64,000 nt of DNA from Serratia fonticola (GCF_006715025.1 NZ_VFMK01000001.1:5394001-5458000); one strand, 5' to 3'. Counted from the stretch's first letter, positions 53,497 through 63,508 are shown. A program made the numbers and translations. Notes: generated by a model from the sequence alone, not told the origin.

Positions 53497-54381
53497 CTAT
53501 TGCTGGTCCGATTCCGATAGGTCGTCTTGTTCTTGGCCCAATAGCGCCAATTCCAACAATGCATAGCGGTGCTCAACAAAGTTATGAACGTTGTTAGCCA
53601 CCGTCAGTTTGAACAGCGCCGAAGCGGTGTCCTTGTCCCCCAGACTTAGGTAGTGCTTACCTAAATAGAAGTCAGTTTCACTGAGATGCTCAGCGAGCGA
53701 AGTGTTATCCGTTGCATCTGCCTTGAGGCGTTCCATCAGCGTTTTTTCGCTGATCTTGCCCAGGTAGAATTCGACAATATTCCATCCCCATTGCCCTCTG
53801 TCCGCTTTGTCATAACGCTGCTGAAGTGCAGCGCTGGCCGTCTTGGGATCGATCTCTCTTTCCACCAGATAAAGCCACAACGAACGGAAGGGATCGTTTG
53901 GGTCGTCTTGATAAAACGCCTGCAGATCATCCTGCGCCAACGGGAAGCGGCCGCCATAATACAGTGCGATGCCCCGGTTTAAACGCGCGTAATTGTAAGT
54001 TGGATCAAGCTCTAGTACAGAATCAAACGCTTCATAGGCAGCATCAAAATTGCCTGCCTGCGTTAAGTAAATGCCCAGGTAGTTGAAAACTTCCGGCATA
54101 TCAGGACGTATCGCCAGCGCTTGCGAAAAATCGTTACGCGCCAGTGCCCGTAGCCCGAGGCTATCATACAGCACACCGCGCTCATATAAAAGCTGCGCGC
54201 GCTCATCGTCCGTCAGTGCCCGGCTGGCAAGTATTTGTTCCATGCGCGCCAGGATCACTTCCTGCTGCAGCGTTGGCTGCAACGGAATAGCCAGAACTTC
54301 GTCTTTACGCCAATCATGGTTGCTGCATCCTGCCAGCATGAGTGCTGTCGCAACGTAACACCAGCGCAAGAAAGGCTTCAT
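53497..54381 (-). CDS. nlpI: Lipoprotein NlpI with TPR repeats
   Basis: A 294-residue outer-membrane lipoprotein that acts as adaptor for murein hydrolases and the protease Prc. The signal ends LAGC (Cys19). TPR-type helices are visible (ARNDFSQALAIRPDMPEVFNYLGIYLTQAGNFDAAYEAF in part). It lies between pnp and deaD, as in E. coli. Confidence 0.95.
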   Translation of the reverse strand: MKPFLRWCYVATALMLAGCSNHDWRKDEVLAIPLQPTLQQEVILARMEQILASRALTDDERAQLLYERGVLYDSLGLRALARNDFSQALAIRPDMPEVFNYLGIYLTQAGNFDAAYEAFDSVLELDPTYNYARLNRGIALYYGGRFPLAQDDLQAFYQDDPNDPFRSLWLYLVEREIDPKTASAALQQRYDKADRGQWGWNIVEFYLGKISEKTLMERLKADATDNTSLAEHLSETDFYLGKHYLSLGDKDTASALFKLTVANNVHNFVEHRYALLELALLGQEQDDLSESDQQ

Positions 54382-54465
54382 TTCCCACTCCCGAAGACAA
54401 ACATTGGATGAACGTCCTGTCCTCCGCTTGCTAATACGCGAGCATCCTAGCCGCGCGATAAGAAC

Positions 54466-54491
54466 AGCCCCCTACCCCATGGCAGGGAGCT
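54466..54491 (-). terminator. Hairpin after pnp
   Basis: On the minus strand AGCTCCCTGCC pairs with GGTAGGGGGCT around ATGG, with one mismatch and one wobble, and GTTCTT follows. It lies just after the pnp stop and is probably a terminator or 3'-end protector. Confidence 0.55.
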
Positions 54492-54509
54492 GTAAAACTG
54501 CTGATACAG

Positions 54510-56630
54510 TTATTCTACTTCTGGTGCAGGAGCTGCAGACGCCTCTGGCGCTGTCGCTTCTTTGATGCTCAGGCGCACACGGCCCTGACGATCAACTTCC
54601 AGTACCTTAACCGGTACTTCCTGGCCCATCTGCAGATAGTCGGTCACTTTCTCTACGCGCTTGTCCGCGATTTGAGAAATATGCACCAGGCCTTCTTTAC
54701 CGCCGCCGATGGCCACGAAGGCACCAAAATCAACGATACGGGTAACTTTACCCTGATACACACGACCTACTTCGATCTCAGCGGTGATTTCTTCGATACG
54801 GCGGATAGCGTATTTCGCTTTCTCGCCATCGGTAGCAGCAATCTTCACTGTACCATCATCTTCGATTTCGATTGTCGTGCCGGTTTCTTCGGTCAACGCA
54901 CGGATGACAGAACCACCTTTACCAATCACATCTTTGATCTTGTCTGGATTGATCTTGATGGTGTGGATACGTGGTGCAAACTCAGAGATATCGCCGCGCG
55001 GTGTGCTGATTGCCTGTTCCATCACGCCCAGAATGTGCAGACGCGCACCCTTGGCTTGGTTCAGAGCTACCTGCATGATTTCGCGGGTGATACCTTCGAT
55101 TTTAATGTCCATCTGCAGCGCGGTGATACCTTCACGGCTACCGGCCACTTTGAAGTCCATGTCGCCCAGGTGATCTTCGTCACCCAGAATATCAGACAGA
55201 ACCACAAAGTTTTCTTCTTCTTTCACCAGGCCCATCGCGATACCCGCAACGGCAGCCTTGATTGGCACGCCTGCGTCCATCAGTGCCAGAGAAGCACCAC
55301 AGACAGAAGCCATTGAAGAAGAACCGTTGGATTCGGTGATTTCAGACACCACACGTACGGTGTACGGGAAATCTTCTGGTTTAGGCATCATAGCCAATAC
55401 GCCACGTTTTGCCAGGCGACCATGACCGATTTCACGACGCTTTGGTGAACCGACCATGCCGGTTTCGCCCACAGAGTACGGAGGGAAGTTGTAATGGAAC
55501 AGGAAGCTGTCGGTTTTCTCACCCATCAGCTCATCAAGGCTCTGTGCGTCACGCGCGGTCCCCAGCGTGGCGGTAACCAGCGCCTGAGTTTCACCACGGG
55601 TAAACAGTGCAGAACCGTGAGTACGTGGCAGAACGCCAGTGCGCACGTCCAGACCACGGATCATGTCTTTTTCGCGGCCATCAATACGCGGTTCGCCACG
55701 CAGTACGCGGCTACGGACCACGTTCTTCTCAACGTTGCCCAGGATGTCCTGAATTTCAGACGCATCCAGCGTTTCGTCTTGCGCCAGCAGAGTTTCGACT
55801 ACGCTGTCTTTGATGGCATCAACTTGAGCATAACGCTCTTGTTTTTCGGTGATGTGGTAAGCATCGCCCAGACGGCTTTCTGCCAGTTCAGCCACGCGCG
55901 CATGCAGCGCTTCGTTGACCGGGGCTGGCTGCCAATCCCACTTCGGCTTGCCAGCTTCGGCAACCAGAGCGTTAATGTTTTCGATAACGATTTGCTGTTG
56001 GTCATGGCCAAACACCACGGCGCCCAGCATCTGATCTTCGCTGAGCACGTCCGCTTCGGACTCTACCATCAGCACGGCACCCGCTGTACCGGCAACCACC
56101 AGATCCAGACGGCTTTCTTTCAGCTCATCGGTAGTTGGGTTCAGCACGTACTGATCGTTGATGTAACCCACGCGCGCAGCACCGATTGGGCCATTGAACG
56201 GAATACCGGACAGGCTCAGGGCAGCAGAAGCACCGATCATCGCTACGATGTCCGGGTTAACCTGCGGGTTGACGGAAACAACGGTCGCAATCACTTGCAC
56301 TTCGTTCAGGAAGCTGTCCGGGAACAGTGGACGGATTGGACGGTCAATCAGGCGGGAAGTCAGGGTTTCGCCTTCGCTCGGACGGCCTTCACGACGGAAG
56401 AAGCTACCCGGGATACGGCCAGCAGCGTAGGTACGCTCCTGATAGTTTACGGTCAGTGGGAAGAAGCTCTGGCCTGGTTTGGCTTTCTTCTGGCCCACAA
56501 CGGTAACGAATACTGCAGTGTCATCCATGCTCACCATAACGGCGGCAGTGGCTTGACGCGCCATCATACCGGTCTCGATAGTGACGGTATGTTGGCCATA
56601 CTGGAATTTGCGAATGATCGGTGTCAGCAA
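54510..56630 (-). CDS. pnp: Polyribonucleotide nucleotidyltransferase (PNPase)
   Basis: PNPase degrades RNA phosphorolytically from the 3' end and is part of the degradosome. The start is TTG at 56630, with AAGGA seven bases upstream, as in E. coli; the protein is 706 residues. Two RNase PH domains flank a helical domain; KH (IGKGGSVIRALTEETG) and S1 (GRVYQGKVTRIVDFGAFV) domains follow. The in-frame ATG at 56678 is upstream of the ribosome binding site and is rejected. Confidence 0.96.
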   Translation of the reverse strand: MLTPIIRKFQYGQHTVTIETGMMARQATAAVMVSMDDTAVFVTVVGQKKAKPGQSFFPLTVNYQERTYAAGRIPGSFFRREGRPSEGETLTSRLIDRPIRPLFPDSFLNEVQVIATVVSVNPQVNPDIVAMIGASAALSLSGIPFNGPIGAARVGYINDQYVLNPTTDELKESRLDLVVAGTAGAVLMVESEADVLSEDQMLGAVVFGHDQQQIVIENINALVAEAGKPKWDWQPAPVNEALHARVAELAESRLGDAYHITEKQERYAQVDAIKDSVVETLLAQDETLDASEIQDILGNVEKNVVRSRVLRGEPRIDGREKDMIRGLDVRTGVLPRTHGSALFTRGETQALVTATLGTARDAQSLDELMGEKTDSFLFHYNFPPYSVGETGMVGSPKRREIGHGRLAKRGVLAMMPKPEDFPYTVRVVSEITESNGSSSMASVCGASLALMDAGVPIKAAVAGIAMGLVKEEENFVVLSDILGDEDHLGDMDFKVAGSREGITALQMDIKIEGITREIMQVALNQAKGARLHILGVMEQAISTPRGDISEFAPRIHTIKINPDKIKDVIGKGGSVIRALTEETGTTIEIEDDGTVKIAATDGEKAKYAIRRIEEITAEIEVGRVYQGKVTRIVDFGAFVAIGGGKEGLVHISQIADKRVEKVTDYLQMGQEVPVKVLEVDRQGRVRLSIKEATAPEASAAPAPEVE

Positions 56631-56828
56631 AATTTTATCCTTAATTGACGGCGCGCAATCGTATTGACGACTCGACACGCCAGTGACTCAACTTGCCTTC
56701 TCACTACATCCTCGCGACTAATGACAATCCTTATCTCTGCTTGAGATAAAGCCTCTCATTAGCCGCGCGAACCTCTGTAATGGAAGATCCTCAGTAATAC
56801 ATTAACCTGATTTACTTATGCTTCCTAG
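56631..56828 (-). promoter_or_regulatory. pnp mRNA leader
   Basis: The 198 bp before the pnp start hold stem-forming segments, such as TTTATCTC/GAGATAA around 56733-56751. In E. coli this leader is cut by RNase III and then used by PNPase to control its own translation. On the opposite strand E. coli encodes the sRNA SraG; I cannot confirm it here. Confidence 0.55.
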
Positions 56829-56855
56829 AAGAAAGGGGCCAAATAGGCCCCTTTC
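56829..56855 (-). terminator. Terminator between rpsO and pnp
   Basis: GAAAGGGGCC and GGCCCCTTTC form a perfect 10-bp stem with a 5-nt loop, followed on the minus strand by TTCT. It matches the partial rpsO terminator of E. coli, which lets some transcripts through into pnp. Confidence 0.75.
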
Positions 56856-56872
56856 CACTGAAACTCGCTTGA

Positions 56873-57142
56873 TTAGCGACGCAGACCCAGACGCTCGATC
56901 AGGCTGGTGTAACGTGCTACATCTTTACGCTTCAGGTAGTCCAGCAGCTTACGACGCTGAGAAACCATACGCAGCAGACCACGACGGCTGTGGTGATCTT
57001 TTTTGTGCTCAGAGAAGTGGCCTTGCAGATGGTTGATCTGCGCAGTCAACAGGGCAACCTGAACTTCGGTAGAACCGCTGTCGTTAGTACCACGACCGAA
57101 ATCAGCTACGATTTTAGCTTTAGCTTCAACACTTAGAGACAT
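56873..57142 (-). CDS. rpsO: 30S ribosomal protein S15
   Basis: An 89-residue S15 protein that binds 16S rRNA helices 20-22 and early assembly intermediates. The sequence SLSVEAKAKIVADFGRGTND and the conserved DHHSRRGLLRMVSQRRKLLDYL (part) are clear. The start at 57142 fits the family; ATG at 57148 adds two residues. Confidence 0.97.
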   Translation of the reverse strand: MSLSVEAKAKIVADFGRGTNDSGSTEVQVALLTAQINHLQGHFSEHKKDHHSRRGLLRMVSQRRKLLDYLKRKDVARYTSLIERLGLRR

Positions 57143-57296
57143 TGTCATACTCCAGATTATAGATAATAAATACAGGCGCCGATCTCTAATTCAGCAACCC
57201 AATACCGCACAATGGCCCACAATCGTGAAGGCCACAGCGCAAGCTGCGCCATTCTACTCTGATCCCCATCATCCTTCAAGCCGCAGGGATAGCCGG

Positions 57297-58241
57297 TCAA
57301 TCGAAGTATTCAACCACCAGGCGGCGCGGCGCGACTCGGCCATCATCGGCAATCTCGCCGATGCCGATGAACTTGCGTGTTTCGCCCTCGGTAATACGCA
57401 CCAGGCCAGAAGCCGGTGCGCCAGCGGCCTGCACTGGCTGCCCCTGTTTGACGTAACCCGCCACCGCAGGCAACAGATTTACTTCAGGGAAATCTTCAGC
57501 CGGGCTGTCCATTGGCATCAGCAAGGGGTCGAGCAGGTCGCTCGGTGCCAGGCCCTGTTCCTGCGCCTGTACCAGCAACGCGTTCAGGTGTTCCAGCGTG
57601 ACCATACGCGCGATTGGATACTTCGCCACCTGCAGGCGACGCAGATAAATCACATGCGCCCCACAGCCGAGCAGTTCACCGAGATCGTCGGTGATGGTAC
57701 GGATATAAGTGCCTTTAGAACAGTGGATTTCCAGCTCGAGCTCGTTCCCTTCCCAGCGGATAAACTGCAGCTCATACACGCTGATGCTGCGCGCTTCACG
57801 CGGCACTTCGATTCCCTGGCGAGCATATTCATACAGCTTCTTGCCCTGGTATTTCAGTGCGGAATACATGGAAGGCACCTGCTGGATATCACCACGGAAG
57901 GTGTCCAGTGCCGTATCAAGCTGAGCCTGCGTAAAGTTTACCGGGCGCTCTTGCACCACCTGCCCATCGGCATCCGAGGTGTCCGTGCGCTGCCCAAGGC
58001 GGGCAATCACGCGGTAGCGTTTGTCGGAATCAAGCAGGTATTGGGAGAACTTGGTCGCCTCACCCAGGCAAATTGGCAGCATCCCGGTCGCCAGTGGGTC
58101 GAGCGCACCCGTATGGCCCGCACGATTGGCATTGTAGATGCGCTTAACCTTTTGCAGGGCGTCGTTGGACGACAGCCCCTGCGGTTTATCCAGCAACAGG
58201 ACACCGTGGATATCACGGCCGCGGCGACGAGGGCGACTCAT
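57297..58241 (-). CDS. truB: tRNA pseudouridine(55) synthase
   Basis: TruB modifies U55 in the T-loop of tRNAs. The 314-residue protein has the catalytic Asp48 in HTGALDPLATG, and a C-terminal PUA-like domain. The start overlaps the rbfA stop by one base (TAATG), with GAGGAGG at the end of rbfA as ribosome binding site. Confidence 0.96.
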   Translation of the reverse strand: MSRPRRRGRDIHGVLLLDKPQGLSSNDALQKVKRIYNANRAGHTGALDPLATGMLPICLGEATKFSQYLLDSDKRYRVIARLGQRTDTSDADGQVVQERPVNFTQAQLDTALDTFRGDIQQVPSMYSALKYQGKKLYEYARQGIEVPREARSISVYELQFIRWEGNELELEIHCSKGTYIRTITDDLGELLGCGAHVIYLRRLQVAKYPIARMVTLEHLNALLVQAQEQGLAPSDLLDPLLMPMDSPAEDFPEVNLLPAVAGYVKQGQPVQAAGAPASGLVRITEGETRKFIGIGEIADDGRVAPRRLVVEYFD

Positions 58242-58651
58242 TAAGCCTCCTCGTCATCGCCTGAGGCAATGCGACGTTCAGCGTCGTGCTTCACCACATT
58301 CGTCACCAGGTTGGACATCCGCATCCCTTCAACCAGTGAGTTATCGTAGGCAAAGGTCAGTTCCGGCACCACACGCAGGCGCATTGCTTTGCCCAGCAGG
58401 GTGCGGATATAACCGGAAGCGTCCTGCAACGCTTTAATGCCATTAGTCACTAAATCCGGATCGTGGTTTTCAGTCAGCACGTTCAGGAAGGTGACGTAAA
58501 CTTTGGCGTACGCCAGATCGCGAGAAACCTCTACGCCTGAAACGGTCGCCATACCGATCCGCGGATCTTTGACTTCACGCTGCAGAATGATCGCAATCTC
58601 TTTTTGCATCTCTTGTGCCACGCGTTGACCGCGGCTGAATTCTTTTGCCAT
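58241..58651 (-). CDS. rbfA: Ribosome-binding factor A
   Basis: A 136-residue KH-fold factor for maturation of the 30S subunit, needed in the cold. FSRGQRVAQEMQKEIAIILQ opens the protein and DLAYAKVYVTFL is conserved. The upstream gap to infB holds a large hairpin. Confidence 0.96.
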   Translation of the reverse strand: MAKEFSRGQRVAQEMQKEIAIILQREVKDPRIGMATVSGVEVSRDLAYAKVYVTFLNVLTENHDPDLVTNGIKALQDASGYIRTLLGKAMRLRVVPELTFAYDNSLVEGMRMSNLVTNVVKHDAERRIASGDDEEA

Positions 58652-58671
58652 TTGGTTGTCCTCCAGACAAA

Positions 58672-58708
58672 TCAGGGGGCATATACCCTTGGGTATAAAG
58701 CCCCCTGA
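58672..58708. repeat. Large hairpin between infB and rbfA
   Basis: TCAGGGGGC at 58672-58680 pairs with GCCCCCTGA at 58700-58708, and inner arms ATACCC/GGGTAT extend the stem. No long T-run follows, so it may be an attenuator, a processing site or an mRNA-stabilising structure within the operon. Confidence 0.55.
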
Positions 58709-58731
58709 ACAAACTGTGCGTTATACAAGAC

Positions 58732-61419
58732 TTACGCGATAGTGCGTTGGATCTCGATAACTTCGAACACTTCGATCATATCGCCAACGCGAACGTCGTT
58801 GTAGTTCTTAACGCCGATACCACACTCCATGCCGTTACGCACTTCGTTAACGTCATCTTTGAAGCGGCGCAGGGATTCCAGCTCACCTTCGTAGATAACC
58901 ACGTTGTCGCGCAGGACGCGGATTGGGTTGTGACGCTTGATGGTACCTTCAGTCACCATACAGCCGGCAACCGCGCCGAATTTAGGTGATTTGAATACGT
59001 CACGCACTTCAGCCAGGCCGATGATCTGCTGTTTGTACTCAGGCGCCAACATACCGCTCATCGCCTGCTTCACTTCGTCGATCAGATTATAGATGACGGA
59101 GTAATAACGCAGATCCAGACTTTCTGCTTCAATCACGCGGCGTGCAGAAGCATCGGCACGAACGTTGAAGCCCAGGATGATAGCGTTGGATGCCGCAGCC
59201 AGCGTTGCGTCGGTTTCGGTGATACCCCCGACGCCAGACCCGACAATCTTCACTTTCACTTCGTCGGTAGACAGTTTCTGCAGTGAATCAGAGATCGCTT
59301 CACAGGTCCCCTGAACGTCAGTTTTCAGCACGATGTTCAGCTCAGAAACTTCGCCTTCGGTCATGTTGGAGAACATGTTTTCCAGCTTGGATTTCTGCTG
59401 ACGGGCCAGCTTAACTTCACGGAACTTGCCTTGACGGTACAGTGCAACTTCACGTGCTTTCTTCTCGTCACGTACGACAGTAGCTTCATCACCCGCAGCA
59501 GGTACGCTGGACAGGCCCAGGATCTCTACCGGGATAGAAGGACCGGCAGAGGTCACTTCACGGCCCAGTTCGTCACGCATCGCACGCACGCGGCCATATT
59601 CGAAACCACACAGGACGATATCGCCCTTGTTCAGCGTACCTTCCTGAACCAGCACGGTCGCCACTGGGCCACGGCCTTTATCCAGGAAGGATTCGATCAC
59701 GACGCCGCTTGCCATACCGCTACGCACCGCTTTCAGCTCCAGAACTTCGGCTTGCAGCAGGATGGCGTTCAGCAGTTCGTCGATACCGGTACCGGCTTTC
59801 GCGGATACGTGGACGAACTGTGCCTCACCGCCCCACTCTTCAGGCATAACGCCGTACTGAGACAGTTCTTGCTTAACGCGATCCGGATCGGCTTCTGGTT
59901 TGTCGATTTTGTTAACCGCAACCACCAAAGGCACTTTCGCTGCTTGCGCATGCTGAATAGCTTCGATGGTTTGTGGCATCACGCCGTCGTCGGCAGCAAC
60001 CACCAGAACCACGATGTCGGTCGCCTGAGCACCACGAGCACGCATTGAGGTAAAGGCTGCGTGACCTGGGGTATCCAGGAAGGTGATCATGCCGTTTTCG
60101 GTTTCTACGTGGTAAGCACCGATGTGCTGGGTAATACCACCGGCTTCACCCACCGCCACTTTGGTGGAGCGGATGTAGTCAAGCAGTGAGGTTTTACCGT
60201 GGTCAACGTGCCCCATGATGGTCACAACCGGCGCACGCGGCTCGGCTGCGGCCCCCGTGTCACGGTCGCTCATCAGCGCTTCTTCCAGCTCGTTTTCACG
60301 GCGCAGGATAACTTTGTGGCCCATCTCTTCGGCAACCAGCTGTGCAGTTTCCTGATCGATGACCTGGTTAATGGTGGCCATTGCGCCCAGTTTCATCATG
60401 GTTTTGATGACCTGAGAGCCTTTTACCGCCATTTTGTTCGCCAATTCGGCAACGGTGATGGTTTCGCCGATCACTACGTCACGGTTCACCACCTGGGCTG
60501 GCTTGTTAAAGCCCTGCTGCAGGGTGCTTGGCTTACGCTTGCCTTTACCGCCACGGGTAACAGCGCGAGCTTCTTCACGATCGGCTTTGGACTCAGAGAG
60601 TTTGTTGCCTTTCTTCTGCTTGGTTGCTTTACCACCACGAGTACGGCTGCGACGTTCACCTTCAACTTTGGCATCGTTTTCGTCTTCAGCAGCACGGGCA
60701 TGCTGTGAGGTGGTGACGTGATAGTCGGCAGTTTCAACCGCAGCGCTTGCGGCTTCTGCTTCTGCCCACTTTTCACCGTTCTCTTCGGCCATACGGCGTG
60801 CTTCTTCTGCAACGCGTTTGGCGTCTTCTTCAACCTTACGTCGTACTTCTTCTTCCGCTTTACGTTTCAGTTCAGCGGCTTCGGCTTCACGGCGTGCTTT
60901 TTCTGCCTGAGCTGGCTTGGTCATTTCGTCGGTATGTTGATTGGTCACTTTTTCTTTTTCCGCTGAATTACGCTTAGCAATCTCCGCGGCCTCACGTTTG
61001 GCTTGCTCTTCGGCTGCGCGCTTCGCTTCTGCTTCGCGTTTCGCTAGCTCTTCCGCTTCGCGCCTTGCCTGCTCTTCCGCTTCACGCTGTGCCTGCTCTG
61101 CCGCTTCAGCCTGTTGGGCTTCTTGCGTATCGCGATTTACATAAGTGCGTTTCTTGCGGACCTCAATTTGCACCGATTTACTTTTACCGCCGGTGCTCGG
61201 AATGTTCAACGTGCTGCGCGTTTTACGCTGCAACGTAAGTTTACCCGGCGCACTACCGTGTTCACGGTTCAGGTGCGCCAGCAAGGTTTCTTTCTCTTGC
61301 TGGGTCACAGAGTCGGTTTCAGACTTGTTAATCCCTGCATCAGCAAACTGCTGTACCAGGCGATCAACCGAAGTCTGAATCTCTGCTGCCAGCGATTTTA
61401 CGGTTACATCTGTCGTCAT
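58732..61419 (-). CDS. infB: Translation initiation factor IF-2
   Basis: IF-2 brings initiator tRNA to the ribosome. The 895-residue protein has an N-terminal IF2N domain, a charged helical stretch from about 100 to 220 rich in Ala/Glu/Arg, a second IF2N domain, and the G domain with G1 GHVDHGKTS (403-411), DTPGHAAF and NKID. Internal start sites that give shorter forms in E. coli are likely but not mapped. Confidence 0.97.
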   Translation of the reverse strand: MTTDVTVKSLAAEIQTSVDRLVQQFADAGINKSETDSVTQQEKETLLAHLNREHGSAPGKLTLQRKTRSTLNIPSTGGKSKSVQIEVRKKRTYVNRDTQEAQQAEAAEQAQREAEEQARREAEELAKREAEAKRAAEEQAKREAAEIAKRNSAEKEKVTNQHTDEMTKPAQAEKARREAEAAELKRKAEEEVRRKVEEDAKRVAEEARRMAEENGEKWAEAEAASAAVETADYHVTTSQHARAAEDENDAKVEGERRSRTRGGKATKQKKGNKLSESKADREEARAVTRGGKGKRKPSTLQQGFNKPAQVVNRDVVIGETITVAELANKMAVKGSQVIKTMMKLGAMATINQVIDQETAQLVAEEMGHKVILRRENELEEALMSDRDTGAAAEPRAPVVTIMGHVDHGKTSLLDYIRSTKVAVGEAGGITQHIGAYHVETENGMITFLDTPGHAAFTSMRARGAQATDIVVLVVAADDGVMPQTIEAIQHAQAAKVPLVVAVNKIDKPEADPDRVKQELSQYGVMPEEWGGEAQFVHVSAKAGTGIDELLNAILLQAEVLELKAVRSGMASGVVIESFLDKGRGPVATVLVQEGTLNKGDIVLCGFEYGRVRAMRDELGREVTSAGPSIPVEILGLSSVPAAGDEATVVRDEKKAREVALYRQGKFREVKLARQQKSKLENMFSNMTEGEVSELNIVLKTDVQGTCEAISDSLQKLSTDEVKVKIVGSGVGGITETDATLAAASNAIILGFNVRADASARRVIEAESLDLRYYSVIYNLIDEVKQAMSGMLAPEYKQQIIGLAEVRDVFKSPKFGAVAGCMVTEGTIKRHNPIRVLRDNVVIYEGELESLRRFKDDVNEVRNGMECGIGVKNYNDVRVGDMIEVFEVIEIQRTIA

Positions 61420-61443
61420 GCTGTTCCTTCCTGCTACAGTTTA

Positions 61444-62952
61444 TTACGCGTTGTCGCCAAACCAACAGATATTACGTGCGGCCATAATCAGCTCGCCGGC
61501 CTGCTCATCGCTAAGCCCTTCAATATCAGCCAGATCGTCAACACCCTGCTCGGCAAGATCTTCCAGCGTACAAACCCCACGCGCGGCCAGTTTAAAGGCC
61601 ATGCTGCGCTCAAGACCAGGAAGGTTGAGCAAATCATCAGCAGGTTTTTGATCGCCCAGGCTTTCTTCTTGAGCCAGGGCCAGCGTGGTCAATGCAGCTT
61701 TGGCGCGATCGCGCAACGCTTCAACCGTATCTTCATCCAGTCCGTCGATTTCCAGCAGCTCTTTGATTGGCACGTAAGCCAGTTCTTCCAGCGTTGAGAA
61801 GCCTTCCTCGACCAGAACGGTGGCGAAATCTTCGTCGATATCAAGATACTTGGTGAAGGTATCAATGGCGGCATGAGCTTCAGCCTGATGCTTGGCTTGC
61901 AGATCATCCGCCGTCATCACGTTCAGTTCCCAACGATCATCATCACGATGCTGTTTCAACAGTTGGGAGGCTAAACGCACGTTTTGGCCATTACGGCCGA
62001 TCGCCTGTGCCAGATTGCTGGCTTCGACGGCGATGTCCATCGTGCACTTGTCTTCGTCCACCACAATCGAGGCAACGTCTGCCGGGGCCATGGCGTTAAT
62101 GACAAACTGTGCAGGGTTATCATCCCACAGGATGATATCAATACGCTCCCCGCCAAGCTCGCTGGAAACGGCCTGGACGCGGGCACCGCGCATACCAACA
62201 CAGGCACCGACCGGGTCGATACGCTTGTCGTTGGTTTTAACGGCAATTTTTGCGCGGGAGCCAGGATCACGGGCTGCCGCTTTAATTTCGATCACTTCTT
62301 CACCGATTTCCGGCACTTCAATACGGAACAGCTCTTTGAGCATATCCGGGCTGGAACGGCTGACGAACAGCTGCGCACCGCGCGCTTCTGGACGTACTGC
62401 GTACAGCACACCACGGATACGGTCACCCGGGCGGAAGTTTTCACGTGGCAGCATGTCTTCACGGCCAATAACCGCTTCAGCGTTGCTCCCCAGATCCAGT
62501 GCGATGCTGTCACGATTAACCTTTTTCACCACACCGGTGACGATTTCACCCTCGTGTTCGCGGAAAGCATCAACCACCATCGCACGCTCGGCTTCACGCA
62601 CTTTCTGCACGATAACCTGCTTGGCAGTCTGGGTGGTGATACGGTCAAAGGTGACGGATTCGATCTGATCTTCGATATAACCGCCCAGTTCGATGGACGG
62701 ATCTTCGTATTGCGCAGCTTCCAACGTGATTTCACGCGTAGGTTGAGTCACTTCATCAACAGCAACCCAGCGACGGAAGGTGTCGAAATCGCCGGTTTTG
62801 CGGTCAATGCTGACACGCACGTCGATTTCCTGCTCATATTTTTTCTTGGTTGCGGTGGCTAATGCGGTTTCCAGCGCTTCGAAAATCTTCTCACGCGGAA
62901 GGGATTTTTCATTGGAAACAGCTTCAACAACAGCCAGAATCTCTTTGTTCAT
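61444..62952 (-). CDS. nusA: Transcription termination/antitermination factor NusA
   Basis: A 502-residue NusA with N-terminal RNA polymerase-binding domain, S1 domain (GEIVTGVVKKVNRDSIALDL), two KH domains (GMRGARVQAV, AIGRNGQNVRLAS) and two C-terminal acidic repeats. The start MNKEIL at 62952 agrees with the family. It lies between rimP and infB in the conserved operon. Confidence 0.97.
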   Translation of the reverse strand: MNKEILAVVEAVSNEKSLPREKIFEALETALATATKKKYEQEIDVRVSIDRKTGDFDTFRRWVAVDEVTQPTREITLEAAQYEDPSIELGGYIEDQIESVTFDRITTQTAKQVIVQKVREAERAMVVDAFREHEGEIVTGVVKKVNRDSIALDLGSNAEAVIGREDMLPRENFRPGDRIRGVLYAVRPEARGAQLFVSRSSPDMLKELFRIEVPEIGEEVIEIKAAARDPGSRAKIAVKTNDKRIDPVGACVGMRGARVQAVSSELGGERIDIILWDDNPAQFVINAMAPADVASIVVDEDKCTMDIAVEASNLAQAIGRNGQNVRLASQLLKQHRDDDRWELNVMTADDLQAKHQAEAHAAIDTFTKYLDIDEDFATVLVEEGFSTLEELAYVPIKELLEIDGLDEDTVEALRDRAKAALTTLALAQEESLGDQKPADDLLNLPGLERSMAFKLAARGVCTLEDLAEQGVDDLADIEGLSDEQAGELIMAARNICWFGDNA

Positions 62953-62973
62953 CCTAGTTGCCTCATCCAAACT

Positions 62974-63426
62974 TTAAAAGTGGGGTACCAGGTTCGCTTT
63001 CTGAATGTTGCTCAGCGCGAACACTTCATCTTTCCCTTCCACAGTAACCGTGATCATCTCGCCTTCAACAGACTTGATGATGCCCTGCCACTTACGGCGG
63101 TTTTGTATCGCCATACGCAGAACAACGCTGACTTCTTCACCGATAAAACGCTGGTAGTGTTCTGCGGTGAACATAGGACGATCAAGGCCAGGAGAGGAGA
63201 CTTCCAAGTTGTAAGCGACCGTAATGGGGTCTTCGACGTCCAGTACAGCGCTGACCTGGTGGCTGACATCAGCACAATCATCAACATTGATTCCGTTGTC
63301 ACTATCAATATAGATGCGTAGTGTCGACTGGCGCGCCCGAATAAATTCGATGCCTACGAGCTCAAAGCCCAACGCCTCTACCGGTGCGGAAAGCATCTCT
63401 GTTAACTTTTGCTCTAATGTGGACAA
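62974..63426 (-). CDS. rimP: Ribosome maturation factor RimP
   Basis: A 150-residue 30S maturation factor. The start is taken as TTG at 63426, giving STLEQKLTEMLSAPVEALGF and the same length as in E. coli; GGGGGTGGG lies just upstream. The ATG at 63438 would place the ribosome binding site inside the gene. It opens the rimP-nusA-infB operon. Confidence 0.94.
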   Translation of the reverse strand: MSTLEQKLTEMLSAPVEALGFELVGIEFIRARQSTLRIYIDSDNGINVDDCADVSHQVSAVLDVEDPITVAYNLEVSSPGLDRPMFTAEHYQRFIGEEVSVVLRMAIQNRRKWQGIIKSVEGEMITVTVEGKDEVFALSNIQKANLVPHF

Positions 63427-63441
63427 GCCCACCCCCAAGAC

Positions 63442-63464
63442 ATAAAAAAAGGGCTTAATAGCCC
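63442..63464 (-). terminator. Terminator or attenuator in the rimP leader
   Basis: On the minus strand GGGCT-ATTA-AGCCC is followed by TTTTTTT. It lies about 16 bp before the rimP start, so it must be passed by transcripts that enter the operon from the tRNA. Confidence 0.7.
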
Positions 63465-63484
63465 AGTGATTCTGTTGCCAAATA

Positions 63485-63508
63485 ACAAAAAACCCCGAAA
63501 ATTCGGGG
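63485..63508 (-). terminator. Rho-independent terminator downstream of tRNA-fMet
   Basis: On the minus strand CCCCGAA and TTCGGGG pair closely and TTTTTTG follows. Together with the next hairpin it forms a tandem barrier between metY and rimP. Confidence 0.85.

Noticed and set aside
55494..56648. A 384-codon plus-strand ORF opposite pnp
   Set aside because: It is the antisense shadow of a highly conserved gene with strong codon bias; composition is His/Gln-rich as usual for such shadows. Likewise for ORFs opposite nrdD (7270-8616), ubiD and infB.
56640..56860. SraG/PsrO sRNA on the strand opposite the rpsO-pnp gap
   Set aside because: The location matches E. coli, but I could not identify its promoter or a T-run after the shared hairpin, so it is not listed as a feature.
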